A stretch of 64,000 nucleotides of DNA from the NCBI RefSeq assembly GCF_029581355.1, contig NZ_CP120849.1, positions 3,566,501-3,630,500 of the forward strand. The letters run 5' to 3'. The position numbers and the translations under genes were made by a program. This stretch comes from Parabacteroides chongii (GTDB lineage Bacteria > Bacteroidota > Bacteroidia > Bacteroidales > Tannerellaceae). Shown one piece after another: positions 25,216-33,068 of this stretch (the stretch's first letter is position 1; each line of letters begins with the position of its first letter). Under the pieces are notes generated by a model, which worked only from the letters and a program-made list of their open reading frames with translations, was not told where the DNA came from and searched no databases.

Positions 25216-27723
25216 ATGGAAATGAAGAATGTTTATATTATGACTGTTGCCAGTCTCTTTCTGGGACTAAGCCCGTTGGCGGCACAACAGAAGACAGGTA
25301 ATATTGTCGAGTATTTCGGAAAAGAAAGAGTAGAACGGATGGATGAAGGTATCGTACTTCACTCTTTCAAACAGGGATATTTTGTTCCGGTAACGGCTCC
25401 TTCCGGCTATTTATTCACTACCTCTGACGGACTGGGATGGGAGATTGCGACCGGTAAGTTCAAGGCTCCTTCCGAAAACAACCTGACAGCAACCAACTAC
25501 GGACGAACCCGTGAAGCTGTACAATGGACACCGATCGAGGCTGATTCTACCGGTAAGTTCGCCAACCGTGCTTTACGCCGTGCCTATGTCTTTACCGAAT
25601 ATAATGCCGATAAACCTCAGATTGCCTTACTCGAATCAAGCGGAAACACCCGTACTTTTATCAACGGTATGCCTCACGAAGGAGATCATTACGATTTTGC
25701 TTATACGTTGATCCCTTTCCGGATGCAGAAGGGTAATAATGAATTTATTTTCACGCCCGGACGTTTTGGCAGAGTTGCCGCTAAACTGATCCTTCCGTCC
25801 AAACCGGTGATGTTGACCAAACGGGATATGACGCTTCCGGATATTATCAATGGAGAAGGAGAGAAGTGGGGAGCTATCCGTGTCGTGAATGCACAGGAAA
25901 AAGCGCTTTCCGGATTAAAGATACAATGTAAACTGGAAAATGGGGAAACAGCCACCCTGACAACGGATGATATCATGCCGATGATGGTTCGCAAGGTTAA
26001 ATTCCGTATCCCTGCTGCTACGTCGACGAAGACGGGGGCAACGAAAGCAACGGTTATCCTGCAGGACAAATCTGGCAAGGAGATCGACCGTACGGAAATT
26101 GTTTTGCAGCAAAAAGACGCATCTGTCATACATGAACGTACTTTCATCAGCGATGTGGATGGGAGTGTACAGTATTACAGTGTGAATCCTTCTACTACCC
26201 AAGGTGATAATCAGGCTTTGTTCTTGTCTGTTCACGGAGCATCTGTGGAAGCCCGTAATCAGGCTCGTGCTTATGCTCCGAAGGATTGGGGACACATCAT
26301 CGCTCCGACCAACCGCCGCCCGTTCGGTTTTAACTGGGAAGAGTGGGGACGTATCGATGCGATGGAAGTGCTGGCTGAAGCGGAGAAAGTATTTAAAACA
26401 GATCCTGCCCACACCTATCTTACCGGGCATTCGATGGGCGGACACGGTACCTGGTTCCTGGGTGTCACCTATCCCGATCGTTTTGCCGCTATCGCTCCTT
26501 GTGCCAGTTATCCGGATATAGCCCGTTATTCGCGGCCGAATGCCGATGCAGCCAATGTGGGCGAGAAACATTTCACAACGATCTGTCAGGCAGCCAATGC
26601 CGGACGTGTGCTGGATTTGAAAAGGAACTTCCTGCAATCGGGTATCTATATTCTTCATGGTGATTCGGATAATGTCGTTCCTATCCAGCAGGTACGTCAG
26701 ATGCGCGAAGTATTAGGCACATTCCATCCGGACTTCTGTTATTATGAATATCCGGGCGGGTCGCACTGGTACAGTAATGAGAGTGTTGACTGGAAACCGA
26801 TTTTCGATTATTTTCGCTGGCATAAAGTACCTGCAGACGGCGAAGTAAAGCAACTGGAGTTCCATACTGCTTCCCCTGCTATCTCAGCTAAGGATTATTG
26901 GGTAACCATCAATCAGCAGGATACGGCCTATGCTTTCTCTTCCGTTTCTTTCAAACAGACGGATAATGGCATTTCGGGTACGACTTCCAACGTGGCATCG
27001 CTGACATTCGATCTGCCAGCCTTGAAACTCCCGGCAGCAGCAAGCATCACCATCGACAATGAAACAATTTCGGCAGATGGTACCCAGCCGGCTGTGCTGA
27101 AGAAAGTTTCCGGTAAATGGACATTGGTGAATGAAATTCCTGCAACAGAGAAATATCCGTCTCGTTACGGAGGCTTTAAACAGGCGTTCGACAAGAATGT
27201 GGTATTTGTATATGCTACAGGAGGTAATAAGGAAGAAAACAATTGGTATCAGAACAAGGCTCGTTTCGATGCCGAGACTTTCCTTTATAGAGGAAACGGT
27301 TCAATCGACGTGATTGCAGACAAGGACTTTACCCCGTCTGCTTATGCCGATCGCAATGTGGTCCTTTACGGGAATGCAGCCAACAACAAAGCTTGGAATA
27401 AGCTCCTGAAGAATGCTCCGGTACAGGTGCTGAAAGGTGAGATCCGCATGGGAGGTAAAGTGTTGAAAGGTAACAATCTGGGTGCTTATTTTGTTTATCC
27501 TCGTCCCGACAGCCGTACAGCCAGTGTAGGTGTTGTAGCCGGAACAGGGATTGAAGGAATGAAAGCAACCTATCCGAATGATTACATCTCCGGCATTACT
27601 GGTTTCCCCGACCTACTGATCTTCAATGTGGATGTCCTGAAAGATGGTATTCATGGAGTTGAAGTATCCGGTTTCTTCGGTAACGACTGGAGTGTAAAGC
27701 AAGGTCATTTTATTACAGAATAA
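25216..27723 (+). CDS. Secreted alpha/beta-hydrolase (prolyl oligopeptidase-like fold)
   Basis: An 835-residue protein with a signal peptide (to about residue 25, LSPLAAQQ). The N-terminal 300 residues are beta-rich and uncharacterised. The central domain (about 320-560) is an S9/esterase-type alpha/beta-hydrolase: nucleophile Ser406 in GHSMGGHG, Asp485 in HGDSDNVVP, and His517 in GGSHWY. The C-terminal 280 residues may be a carbohydrate- or protein-binding region. It could be a peptidase or a carbohydrate esterase. Its position after two sulfatases favours a glycan-degradation role (inference). A second ATG at 25222 is possible. Confidence 0.85.
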   Translation: MEMKNVYIMTVASLFLGLSPLAAQQKTGNIVEYFGKERVERMDEGIVLHSFKQGYFVPVTAPSGYLFTTSDGLGWEIATGKFKAPSENNLTATNYGRTREAVQWTPIEADSTGKFANRALRRAYVFTEYNADKPQIALLESSGNTRTFINGMPHEGDHYDFAYTLIPFRMQKGNNEFIFTPGRFGRVAAKLILPSKPVMLTKRDMTLPDIINGEGEKWGAIRVVNAQEKALSGLKIQCKLENGETATLTTDDIMPMMVRKVKFRIPAATSTKTGATKATVILQDKSGKEIDRTEIVLQQKDASVIHERTFISDVDGSVQYYSVNPSTTQGDNQALFLSVHGASVEARNQARAYAPKDWGHIIAPTNRRPFGFNWEEWGRIDAMEVLAEAEKVFKTDPAHTYLTGHSMGGHGTWFLGVTYPDRFAAIAPCASYPDIARYSRPNADAANVGEKHFTTICQAANAGRVLDLKRNFLQSGIYILHGDSDNVVPIQQVRQMREVLGTFHPDFCYYEYPGGSHWYSNESVDWKPIFDYFRWHKVPADGEVKQLEFHTASPAISAKDYWVTINQQDTAYAFSSVSFKQTDNGISGTTSNVASLTFDLPALKLPAAASITIDNETISADGTQPAVLKKVSGKWTLVNEIPATEKYPSRYGGFKQAFDKNVVFVYATGGNKEENNWYQNKARFDAETFLYRGNGSIDVIADKDFTPSAYADRNVVLYGNAANNKAWNKLLKNAPVQVLKGEIRMGGKVLKGNNLGAYFVYPRPDSRTASVGVVAGTGIEGMKATYPNDYISGITGFPDLLIFNVDVLKDGIHGVEVSGFFGNDWSVKQGHFITE

Positions 27724-27756
27724 GATCGCGATTTGACTGATAAATATAGTCTAAAG

Positions 27757-27799
27757 ATAAAAAATCCCTGCGCAGGTAGTGACGACTGGCTGCGCGGGG
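27757..27799 (-). terminator. Intrinsic terminator of the pheA-tyrA operon
   Basis: On the minus strand, the stem formed from 27790-27799 and 27766-27775 (CCCCGCGCAG with CTGCGCAGGG) is followed by a T6 run (27759-27764). A related repeat unit, with CTGCGCGGGTAGTGAC, lies at about 27810-27850. The region is convergent, between the hydrolase gene and tyrA. Confidence 0.75.
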
Positions 27800-27855
27800 A
27801 ATAAAAAAACAGCCGTGCGGGTAATTACGACTACCTGCGCGGGTAGTGACAACTG

Positions 27856-28629
27856 TTATTCAATGTTTTTACGAATCTTGGTCAGATAACCTTTCATCGC
27901 TTCCGAATCTTTATCCTTAATAATATCCTGAAGAATATTCAGTTCTTCCTGGATACGAGCAATCTGTTTCGGAGTACGCGGATTGAAGAGAATTTCTGTC
28001 AATAGATAATCATCTTCAGACAGCAATCCGCGTGCAATCTTCATGTGACGTTTGAACGTTGTACCCGGTGCATCCTGATGTTTCATGATGGCGGCAAATA
28101 CCATGGTCGAAGCAAACGGTATACCTAAAGAATAAGCAACCACCTTGTCATGTTCCTCAAACGTATATTCACGTATATTCAGGCGCAGGCTGGAATAGAT
28201 ATCTTTGAAGAAGATCTTTCCCAAATGGTCACCTTCCGATATGATGATCGTATTTTCCTTTTCCAGATTTCCCAGATTGGCAAAAGTCGGACCGAACATC
28301 GGGTGAGTGGAGACATACGGGAATCCGCAGGTTTCGTAGAACTCTTTCAGATGCGTTTTCACGGAAGCGATATCTGAAATAATACAATACGGTTGCAGAT
28401 AAGGAAGAACGGTTTTGAACGCGTCGATCGTATAATTCAACGTAACGCAATTGATAACCAGTTCGGGAGCAAAGTCTGCCACCTCTTCCGGCTTTTGTAA
28501 CCGTACGGCATTGTAGATGAAACGCATGCGCTTCGGATCATTTTCCAATACTGCTACTTCGTGGTCAAAACTCAGCAAGTCGGTGAAGAAAGAACCCATC
28601 TTTCCGGCACCTAATATTAATATCTTCAT
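27856..28629 (-). CDS. tyrA: Prephenate dehydrogenase
   Basis: A 257-residue protein with an N-terminal NAD-binding fold (MKILILGAGKMGSFF), the SDIASVK segment and the STHPMFGPTF motif of prephenate dehydrogenases. It converts prephenate to 4-hydroxyphenylpyruvate for tyrosine synthesis in the cytoplasm. The short length means there is no fused chorismate mutase or ACT domain. Chorismate mutase is supplied by the neighbouring DAHP synthase fusion. Last gene of the attenuator-controlled operon, 15 bp after the previous gene. Confidence 0.93.
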   Translation of the reverse strand: MKILILGAGKMGSFFTDLLSFDHEVAVLENDPKRMRFIYNAVRLQKPEEVADFAPELVINCVTLNYTIDAFKTVLPYLQPYCIISDIASVKTHLKEFYETCGFPYVSTHPMFGPTFANLGNLEKENTIIISEGDHLGKIFFKDIYSSLRLNIREYTFEEHDKVVAYSLGIPFASTMVFAAIMKHQDAPGTTFKRHMKIARGLLSEDDYLLTEILFNPRTPKQIARIQEELNILQDIIKDKDSEAMKGYLTKIRKNIE

Positions 28630-28644
28630 TATAGATAATTATTT

Positions 28645-29712
28645 TTATTCATTCATGATGATCATCTGCTGACGAACAGATTCTTCATGTATTTCTTTTA
28701 ATATTTCCTTTACAAACTCGGTATTCAGGTCCATTGTCTGTCCCATGTCCGAACGTTTTTCCAGGATCTCGCTGTAACGGGGTGATTGCAGGATGGGCAT
28801 ATTATGCTCTTTCTTATACACACCGATTTCGCGTGAAATACGCATACGTTTAGCCAGCAGTTCAAGTAATTGTTCGTCGATACCATCGATCTGGCGACGC
28901 AGTTCGGCTAGGTTTTCTGTGGTCTGTGTCTCGTTGCGGATAACCAGTAAATTGACAACATAATCCAATACATCCGGGGTGATCTGCTGTGAAGCATCGC
29001 TCCAGGCACAATCCGGACACGGATGCGATTCGATCATCAGACCGTCGAAACTCAGGTCCATAGCCTGCTGTGAAAGCGGGGCGATCAGTTCACGCTTGCC
29101 TCCGATATGGCTGGGGTCGCAGAAGATCGGCAGGTTCGGCATGCGGCGGCGCAGTTCGATAGGAATATGCCACAGCGGCAGGTTACGGTACATCTTCTTG
29201 TCATATGAGCTGAATCCGCGGTGGATAGCTCCCAAGCGACGAAGACCTGCTCCGTACAAACGTTCGAATGCACCGATCCACAATTCCAAATCCGGATTAA
29301 CCGGGTTCTTGATCAGGACTGGAATATCTACACCTTTCAGCGCATCGGCAATCTCCTGTACAGCGAACGGATTAACGGTGGTACGTGCACCGATCCATAA
29401 AATGTCGATTCCGGCTTTCAACGCTTCAAATACATGGTCTTTTGTTGCCACTTCAGTTGCGACATACATGCCGGTTTCTTTCTTTACCCGTTTCAGCCAT
29501 TGCAGCCCGACTGCACCGATACCTTCGAATCCTCCCGGTTTAGTACGCGGTTTCCAGATTCCTGCACGGAATATCTTTACACCTTTTGAAGCAAGCTGAG
29601 TAGCTGCATCCATAACTTGTTCTTCTGTTTCGGCGCTACACGGTCCCGAAATGATGATGGGACGCTGAGGGTCCACACCGGGTAATAAGATTGATTCTAA
29701 TTCCATTTCCAT
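28645..29712 (-). CDS. Bifunctional DAHP synthase/chorismate mutase
   Basis: A 355-residue protein. The N-terminal domain (about 1-255) is a DAHP synthase of the KDO8P/DAHP class (IISGPCSAE, KPRTKPGGFEGIG, DPSHIGGKRELI, ESHPCPDCAWSDA). The C-terminal domain (about 265-355) is an AroQ chorismate mutase (LAELRRQIDGIDEQLLELLAKRM, then the YKKEHNMPI helix). It catalyses both the first committed step of the shikimate pathway and the chorismate-to-prephenate step. It lies 12 bp after the aminotransferase gene. The fusion explains why pheA and tyrA here lack chorismate mutase domains. Confidence 0.95.
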   Translation of the reverse strand: MEMELESILLPGVDPQRPIIISGPCSAETEEQVMDAATQLASKGVKIFRAGIWKPRTKPGGFEGIGAVGLQWLKRVKKETGMYVATEVATKDHVFEALKAGIDILWIGARTTVNPFAVQEIADALKGVDIPVLIKNPVNPDLELWIGAFERLYGAGLRRLGAIHRGFSSYDKKMYRNLPLWHIPIELRRRMPNLPIFCDPSHIGGKRELIAPLSQQAMDLSFDGLMIESHPCPDCAWSDASQQITPDVLDYVVNLLVIRNETQTTENLAELRRQIDGIDEQLLELLAKRMRISREIGVYKKEHNMPILQSPRYSEILEKRSDMGQTMDLNTEFVKEILKEIHEESVRQQMIIMNE

Positions 29713-29724
29713 GATGATATACTT

Positions 29725-30915
29725 TTATTTGTTTATTTCTAATTGTTTGATTCTGTTTAATGCTTCTTGTAACGCTTCGTTCTTGCAGCAAAGGGAGATA
29801 CGGATATAACGCTCGCCGCAGCTGCCGAAGATAAATCCGGGAGTGATAAAGACGTTGGCTTCGTACAACACTTTGTTTGCCAGCGCTTCGCTGCCTTCCG
29901 CTTCTGCCGGAATCTTTCCCCAAAGGAACATTCCCACCTGGTTCTCATCGAAAGTACATCCCAGGGTATGCATGATTTGTCCGGCGAGGTCACGGCGGCT
30001 GCGATAGGTACGGTTCATGTTATCGTACCATTCTTTCGGTGCTTTCAGGGCTTCCACCGCAGCATGTTGCATCGGTTTGAACTGTCCTGAGTCGATATTG
30101 CTCTTTACTTTCAGTATCCATTGAACGAACTGTGCATTTGAAGCCAGCATTGCCATACGCCATCCGGGCATGTTGTGCGCCTTGCTCATCGAATTCATTT
30201 CGATGCAGATGTCTTTGGCTCCCGGCACGCTGAGGATACTTAACGGATGCTCGTTCAGAATGAAACTGTACGGATTGTCATTACAGATAATAATACCGTG
30301 TTTGCGTCCGAAAGCAACTAGCTTCTCAAAAAGCTCTTTGCTGGCATTGGCTCCCGTCGGCATATTGGGGTAGTTTACCCACATCAGTTTCACATTGGAA
30401 AGATCGCTCTTTTCCAAAGCTTCGAAATCCGGCTGCCATCCCAATTCTTCTTTCAGTTCATAGGGGATCAGGTTTGCCTGTACCAGCTTACTGACCGAAC
30501 TGTAAGTCGGATAACCCGGGTTGGGAACCAATACGCCGTCGCCCGGATTCAGGAAAGCCAGCGAGATATGCAGGATACCTTCCTTGGAACCGATCAGCGG
30601 CTGGATCTCCGTCTTCGGGTCCAGCTCCACATCGTACCAGGTCTTATACCAGTCAGCAAAACCTTTACGTAATTCCGGAATACCTACATACGGCTGATAA
30701 CCATGCTCATTGGCATTATGGGCATGTTCGCACAACGTCTCGATCGTCTGTTCCGAAGGAGGCAGGTCGGGACTACCTACGCCGAGGCTGATCACATTCT
30801 TGCCTGCGGCATTCATTTCGGCTACCTCTTTCAGTTTCTTCGAGAAGTAGTATTCCTGTACGCTGCCGACGCGGTCGGCAGGTGTGATGTTACACACTTT
30901 GTTTTCCTTCTGCAT
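29725..30915 (-). CDS. PLP-dependent class I/II aminotransferase (aromatic)
   Basis: 396 residues from the ATG at 30915; a GTG 6 bases upstream is also possible. The fold-type-I motifs are visible: the cofactor lysine in SMSKAHNMPGWRMAML, NPGYPTYSS, and ICNDNPYSF. Its position between prephenate dehydratase and DAHP synthase-chorismate mutase argues that it converts phenylpyruvate and 4-hydroxyphenylpyruvate to Phe and Tyr. By sequence alone it resembles LL-diaminopimelate/aspartate-type aminotransferases. Its start overlaps the pheA 3' end by 26 bases. Confidence 0.92.
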   Translation of the reverse strand: MQKENKVCNITPADRVGSVQEYYFSKKLKEVAEMNAAGKNVISLGVGSPDLPPSEQTIETLCEHAHNANEHGYQPYVGIPELRKGFADWYKTWYDVELDPKTEIQPLIGSKEGILHISLAFLNPGDGVLVPNPGYPTYSSVSKLVQANLIPYELKEELGWQPDFEALEKSDLSNVKLMWVNYPNMPTGANASKELFEKLVAFGRKHGIIICNDNPYSFILNEHPLSILSVPGAKDICIEMNSMSKAHNMPGWRMAMLASNAQFVQWILKVKSNIDSGQFKPMQHAAVEALKAPKEWYDNMNRTYRSRRDLAGQIMHTLGCTFDENQVGMFLWGKIPAEAEGSEALANKVLYEANVFITPGFIFGSCGERYIRISLCCKNEALQEALNRIKQLEINK

Positions 30916-31735
30916 ATTCACCTAAAATTTTTAAGTCTTTTGTTAATGGGATGATTGCATCCAATGCTTGTTTGTATCTGGTATAATCAGTAAATGTCAG
31001 GTCGATATAGAACAAATACTCCCATTCGCGGCCGATGATCGGGAGCGATTGTATTTTAGAAAGATTCATGTCGTAAAAAGAGAGGATGGAAAGCACTTTG
31101 GAAAGACTGCCGGAGGTATGGGGGAGAGCGAATACCAGTGAGGATTTGTTGACGTCTGCCTTTTCAAGCAGGTCTTCAGCCGTCCATCGGTCTGCCAGGG
31201 CAAGGAAGCGGGTGAAGTTTCGTTTGTTTGTCTCGATCCCTTCGGCAAGGATTTCCATATTGTAGATCTGGGCGGCCAGTTTACCGCAGACGGCGGCGTG
31301 TCCTTTCAGCTTATTTTCGGAAATCCATCGGGCGCTCATGGCAGTGTCTTCTTTTTCCACCATCTTCACATTCGGCAGGGTATCGAGGAAGTCGGTACAT
31401 TGCATCAGCGCGATCGGGTGGGAGTTGACTTCCGTGATATCGTGTATCGTCGTACCCGGTAGTGCAACCAGCGAATGCGAAATACGCAGTTTGTATTCTC
31501 CTATCACCCGCAGACCGCTTTCGCGTATCAGCTCATGATTCTGCAGCAGGCTTCCTGCAATCGTATTCTCGATGGCCATCAGACCCAGTATCGCCGGATC
31601 TTTCTTGATGGTCGTGATTACATCTCTGAATGTATTGCATCCAACGATCTCAATTTCTCCACCTTCATAGAAGCTACGGGCTGCGATGTCGTGATACGAA
31701 CCGGCTATTCCCTGAATTGCTACTCTCTTTTTCAT
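30890..31735 (-). CDS. pheA: Prephenate dehydratase
   Basis: A 281-residue protein. The dehydratase domain (about 1-185) begins RVAIQGIAGSYHDIAARSFY, with the ENTIAGSL motif in the active-site region. The ACT regulatory domain (about 200-281) contains SGSLSKVLSILSFYDMNLSKIQSLP. At the place where many homologues have ESRP it reads QSLP, so Phe feedback binding may differ. It converts prephenate to phenylpyruvate. First structural gene of the Phe/Tyr operon, preceded by the attenuator 18-50 bp upstream. Confidence 0.94.
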   Translation of the reverse strand: MKKRVAIQGIAGSYHDIAARSFYEGGEIEIVGCNTFRDVITTIKKDPAILGLMAIENTIAGSLLQNHELIRESGLRVIGEYKLRISHSLVALPGTTIHDITEVNSHPIALMQCTDFLDTLPNVKMVEKEDTAMSARWISENKLKGHAAVCGKLAAQIYNMEILAEGIETNKRNFTRFLALADRWTAEDLLEKADVNKSSLVFALPHTSGSLSKVLSILSFYDMNLSKIQSLPIIGREWEYLFYIDLTFTDYTRYKQALDAIIPLTKDLKILGEYAEGKQSV

Positions 31736-31752
31736 CTTTCTGTCTTAAAGTC

Positions 31753-31785
31753 ATAAAAAAAGTCCCACCGTAACCGGCAGGACTT
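31753..31785 (-). terminator. Attenuator terminator in the pheA leader
   Basis: On the minus strand an 11-bp stem (31775-31785 with 31760-31770, two G-T pairs) with loop GTTA is followed by a T-run at 31755-31761. It lies just 18 bp before the pheA ATG and after the leader peptide, so it must be bypassed for pheA-tyrA to be expressed. Its 5' strand contains TCCTGCC, the complement of GGCAGGA in the leader peptide codons. Confidence 0.9.
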
Positions 31786-31823
31786 CATATTATTATTGAT
31801 ACATATTATCTATCATCAACGCT

Positions 31824-31898
31824 TTACATATAAATTCCTGCCTTCACTTTGCTAAAGTAAAAGTAATAAAAGAAATATGTAAAGCTAAATCGATTCAT
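31824..31898 (-). CDS. pheL: Phe/Tyr-rich leader peptide of the pheA operon (24 aa)
   Basis: An ATG at 31896-31898 opens a 24-codon reading frame with stop TAA at 31824-31826. It encodes six Phe and five Tyr, with eight consecutive aromatic codons within TYFFYYFYF (residues 7-15). This is the composition expected of a ribosome-stalling leader peptide sensing charged tRNA-Phe and tRNA-Tyr. It lies between a promoter (31926-31959) and a terminator (31753-31785). The symbol follows E. coli usage by function, not by homology. The ribosome binding site is weak, as is normal in Bacteroidetes. Confidence 0.85.
   Translation of the reverse strand: MNRFSFTYFFYYFYFSKVKAGIYM
31836..31842 (-). promoter_or_regulatory. 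Antiterminator segment of the pheA attenuator
   Basis: GGCAGGA (minus strand), inside leader codons Lys-Ala-Gly 19-21, is exactly complementary to TCCTGCC in the 5' strand of the terminator stem. A ribosome stalled in the aromatic run leaves it free to pair and block the terminator. A ribosome that reaches the stop codon covers it. Confidence 0.8.
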
Positions 31899-31925
31899 TT
31901 GTCTCGTTTGTTTTTAAATACGCAG

Positions 31926-31959
31926 CAAAAGTAACGCTTTTTTGGAAACTACAAGCAAA
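31926..31959 (-). promoter_or_regulatory. Promoter of the pheA leader-operon
   Basis: Minus strand: TTTG (31956-31959) or CTTG (31952-31955), then TACTTTTG (31926-31933). Predicted start near 31919 and a leader of about 185 nt to the pheA ATG. Confidence 0.65.
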
Positions 31960-31998
31960 AAGTGATATTTTTTTTGTGCTGCCTCCTAAAAATAATGT

Positions 31999-32925
31999 TC
32001 AGACTACTTTTAATCCGGGTTGTAGCGTCAACATTTCTTTCGGTACGGACTTTTTGATACTCTCTATCAGCATGCCGGCAATCGTATGGCGGATAAAGTC
32101 CTTACGGGTGATCCAGACAATTTCGCGTGCCGGTTTGGGGATCGCGAAAGGACGAACCAGTGTTTTCTGGTCTTCGCTAAGCTGCAGTGTCGCCAGTTCC
32201 GGAATAAAAGTGACCCCATTGCCGCTTTCCACCATTCGCATGAATGTCTCCAGGCTTCCCAAACGGTAAGCCGCCTGGCGTAGTTTCACTTTTTCCATCT
32301 GGCAGAAACGCATCAACTGGTCGCGGAAGCAATGTCCTTCATCCAGCAGCCAGAGATGTTCGTCGCTGATATCTGCCGTACGGATCAGGTCCTTTTTGAA
32401 GACCGGGTCGTTCTTGGCTACATATCCGAAGAATTGTTCATAATATAATGTATCGCCCTGCAACTGATTTTCTGTCGGTTGGTTGGCAATGATAGCGGCA
32501 TCGATTTCTCCGTTCAGGATGGCTGACATGGTTGGAGCCGTTTTCATTTCCAGGATACGGATATCCAGTTCCGGATGTTTTTCCGACAACTGCTGGAAAA
32601 AGCGGGGGAGCAGGTACGGAGCAATGGTCGGGAGTACTGCCAGGCGGAATGTACCTTTCAGTGACTGCTCTTCCTCATTAACGATATCTTTGATCAACGA
32701 AGCCTGGTAAAGAACCGTGCGTGCCTGGTCGATTACTTTACGTCCGGCAGGAGTAGGGCATACCGGCTGTGTATTACGATCAAAAAGTTTGATCCCTAGT
32801 TCGTCTTCCAGTTTCTGGATCATCATACTGAGGGTAGGCTGTGTCACTCTGCAATGTTCTGCCGCTTTGGCAAAATGGCGGTAAGTGTCTACCGCCAGGA
32901 TGTACTCTAGTTGCTGTATATTCAT
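31999..32925 (-). CDS. oxyR: LysR-type peroxide sensor OxyR
   Basis: A 308-residue LysR-type regulator with an N-terminal winged helix (MNIQQLEYILAVDTYRHFAKAAEHC, RVTQPTLSMMIQKLE). The effector domain has Cys199 and Cys208 within EGHCFRDQLMRFC, the same numbering as the redox cysteines of E. coli OxyR. Hydrogen peroxide forms the disulfide and activates peroxide-defence genes such as dps, ahpC and katB. Its own -7 element is at 32970-32977. In Bacteroides species I recall dps lying next to oxyR; here dps is 6.3 kb away. Confidence 0.95.
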   Translation of the reverse strand: MNIQQLEYILAVDTYRHFAKAAEHCRVTQPTLSMMIQKLEDELGIKLFDRNTQPVCPTPAGRKVIDQARTVLYQASLIKDIVNEEEQSLKGTFRLAVLPTIAPYLLPRFFQQLSEKHPELDIRILEMKTAPTMSAILNGEIDAAIIANQPTENQLQGDTLYYEQFFGYVAKNDPVFKKDLIRTADISDEHLWLLDEGHCFRDQLMRFCQMEKVKLRQAAYRLGSLETFMRMVESGNGVTFIPELATLQLSEDQKTLVRPFAIPKPAREIVWITRKDFIRHTIAGMLIESIKKSVPKEMLTLQPGLKVV

Positions 32926-32969
32926 TATTTTACAATTCTCATGATATTAATCCTTACCAAAATCAATTA

Positions 32970-32977
32970 CAAAGATA
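32970..32977 (-). promoter_or_regulatory. -7 element of oxyR (TATCTTTG)
   Basis: Exact TAnnTTTG match on the minus strand, 45 bp upstream of the oxyR ATG. The -33 box is unclear. Confidence 0.55.
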
Positions 32978-33003
32978 TAAAATTTTTGTTAGGTCACATA
33001 AGA

Positions 33004-33029
33004 AAAGCCGGAAAGAGACTCCCGGCTTT
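33004..33029 (-). terminator. Terminator of the T9SS-protein/beta-barrel operon
   Basis: AAAGCCGG (33004-33011) pairs with CCGGCTTT (33022-33029). On the minus strand it follows the beta-barrel gene and ends in a T-rich run. Confidence 0.75.
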
Positions 33030-33068
33030 AACTGTTTATTTTACTAATGAATGATATATTCCTAGTGT

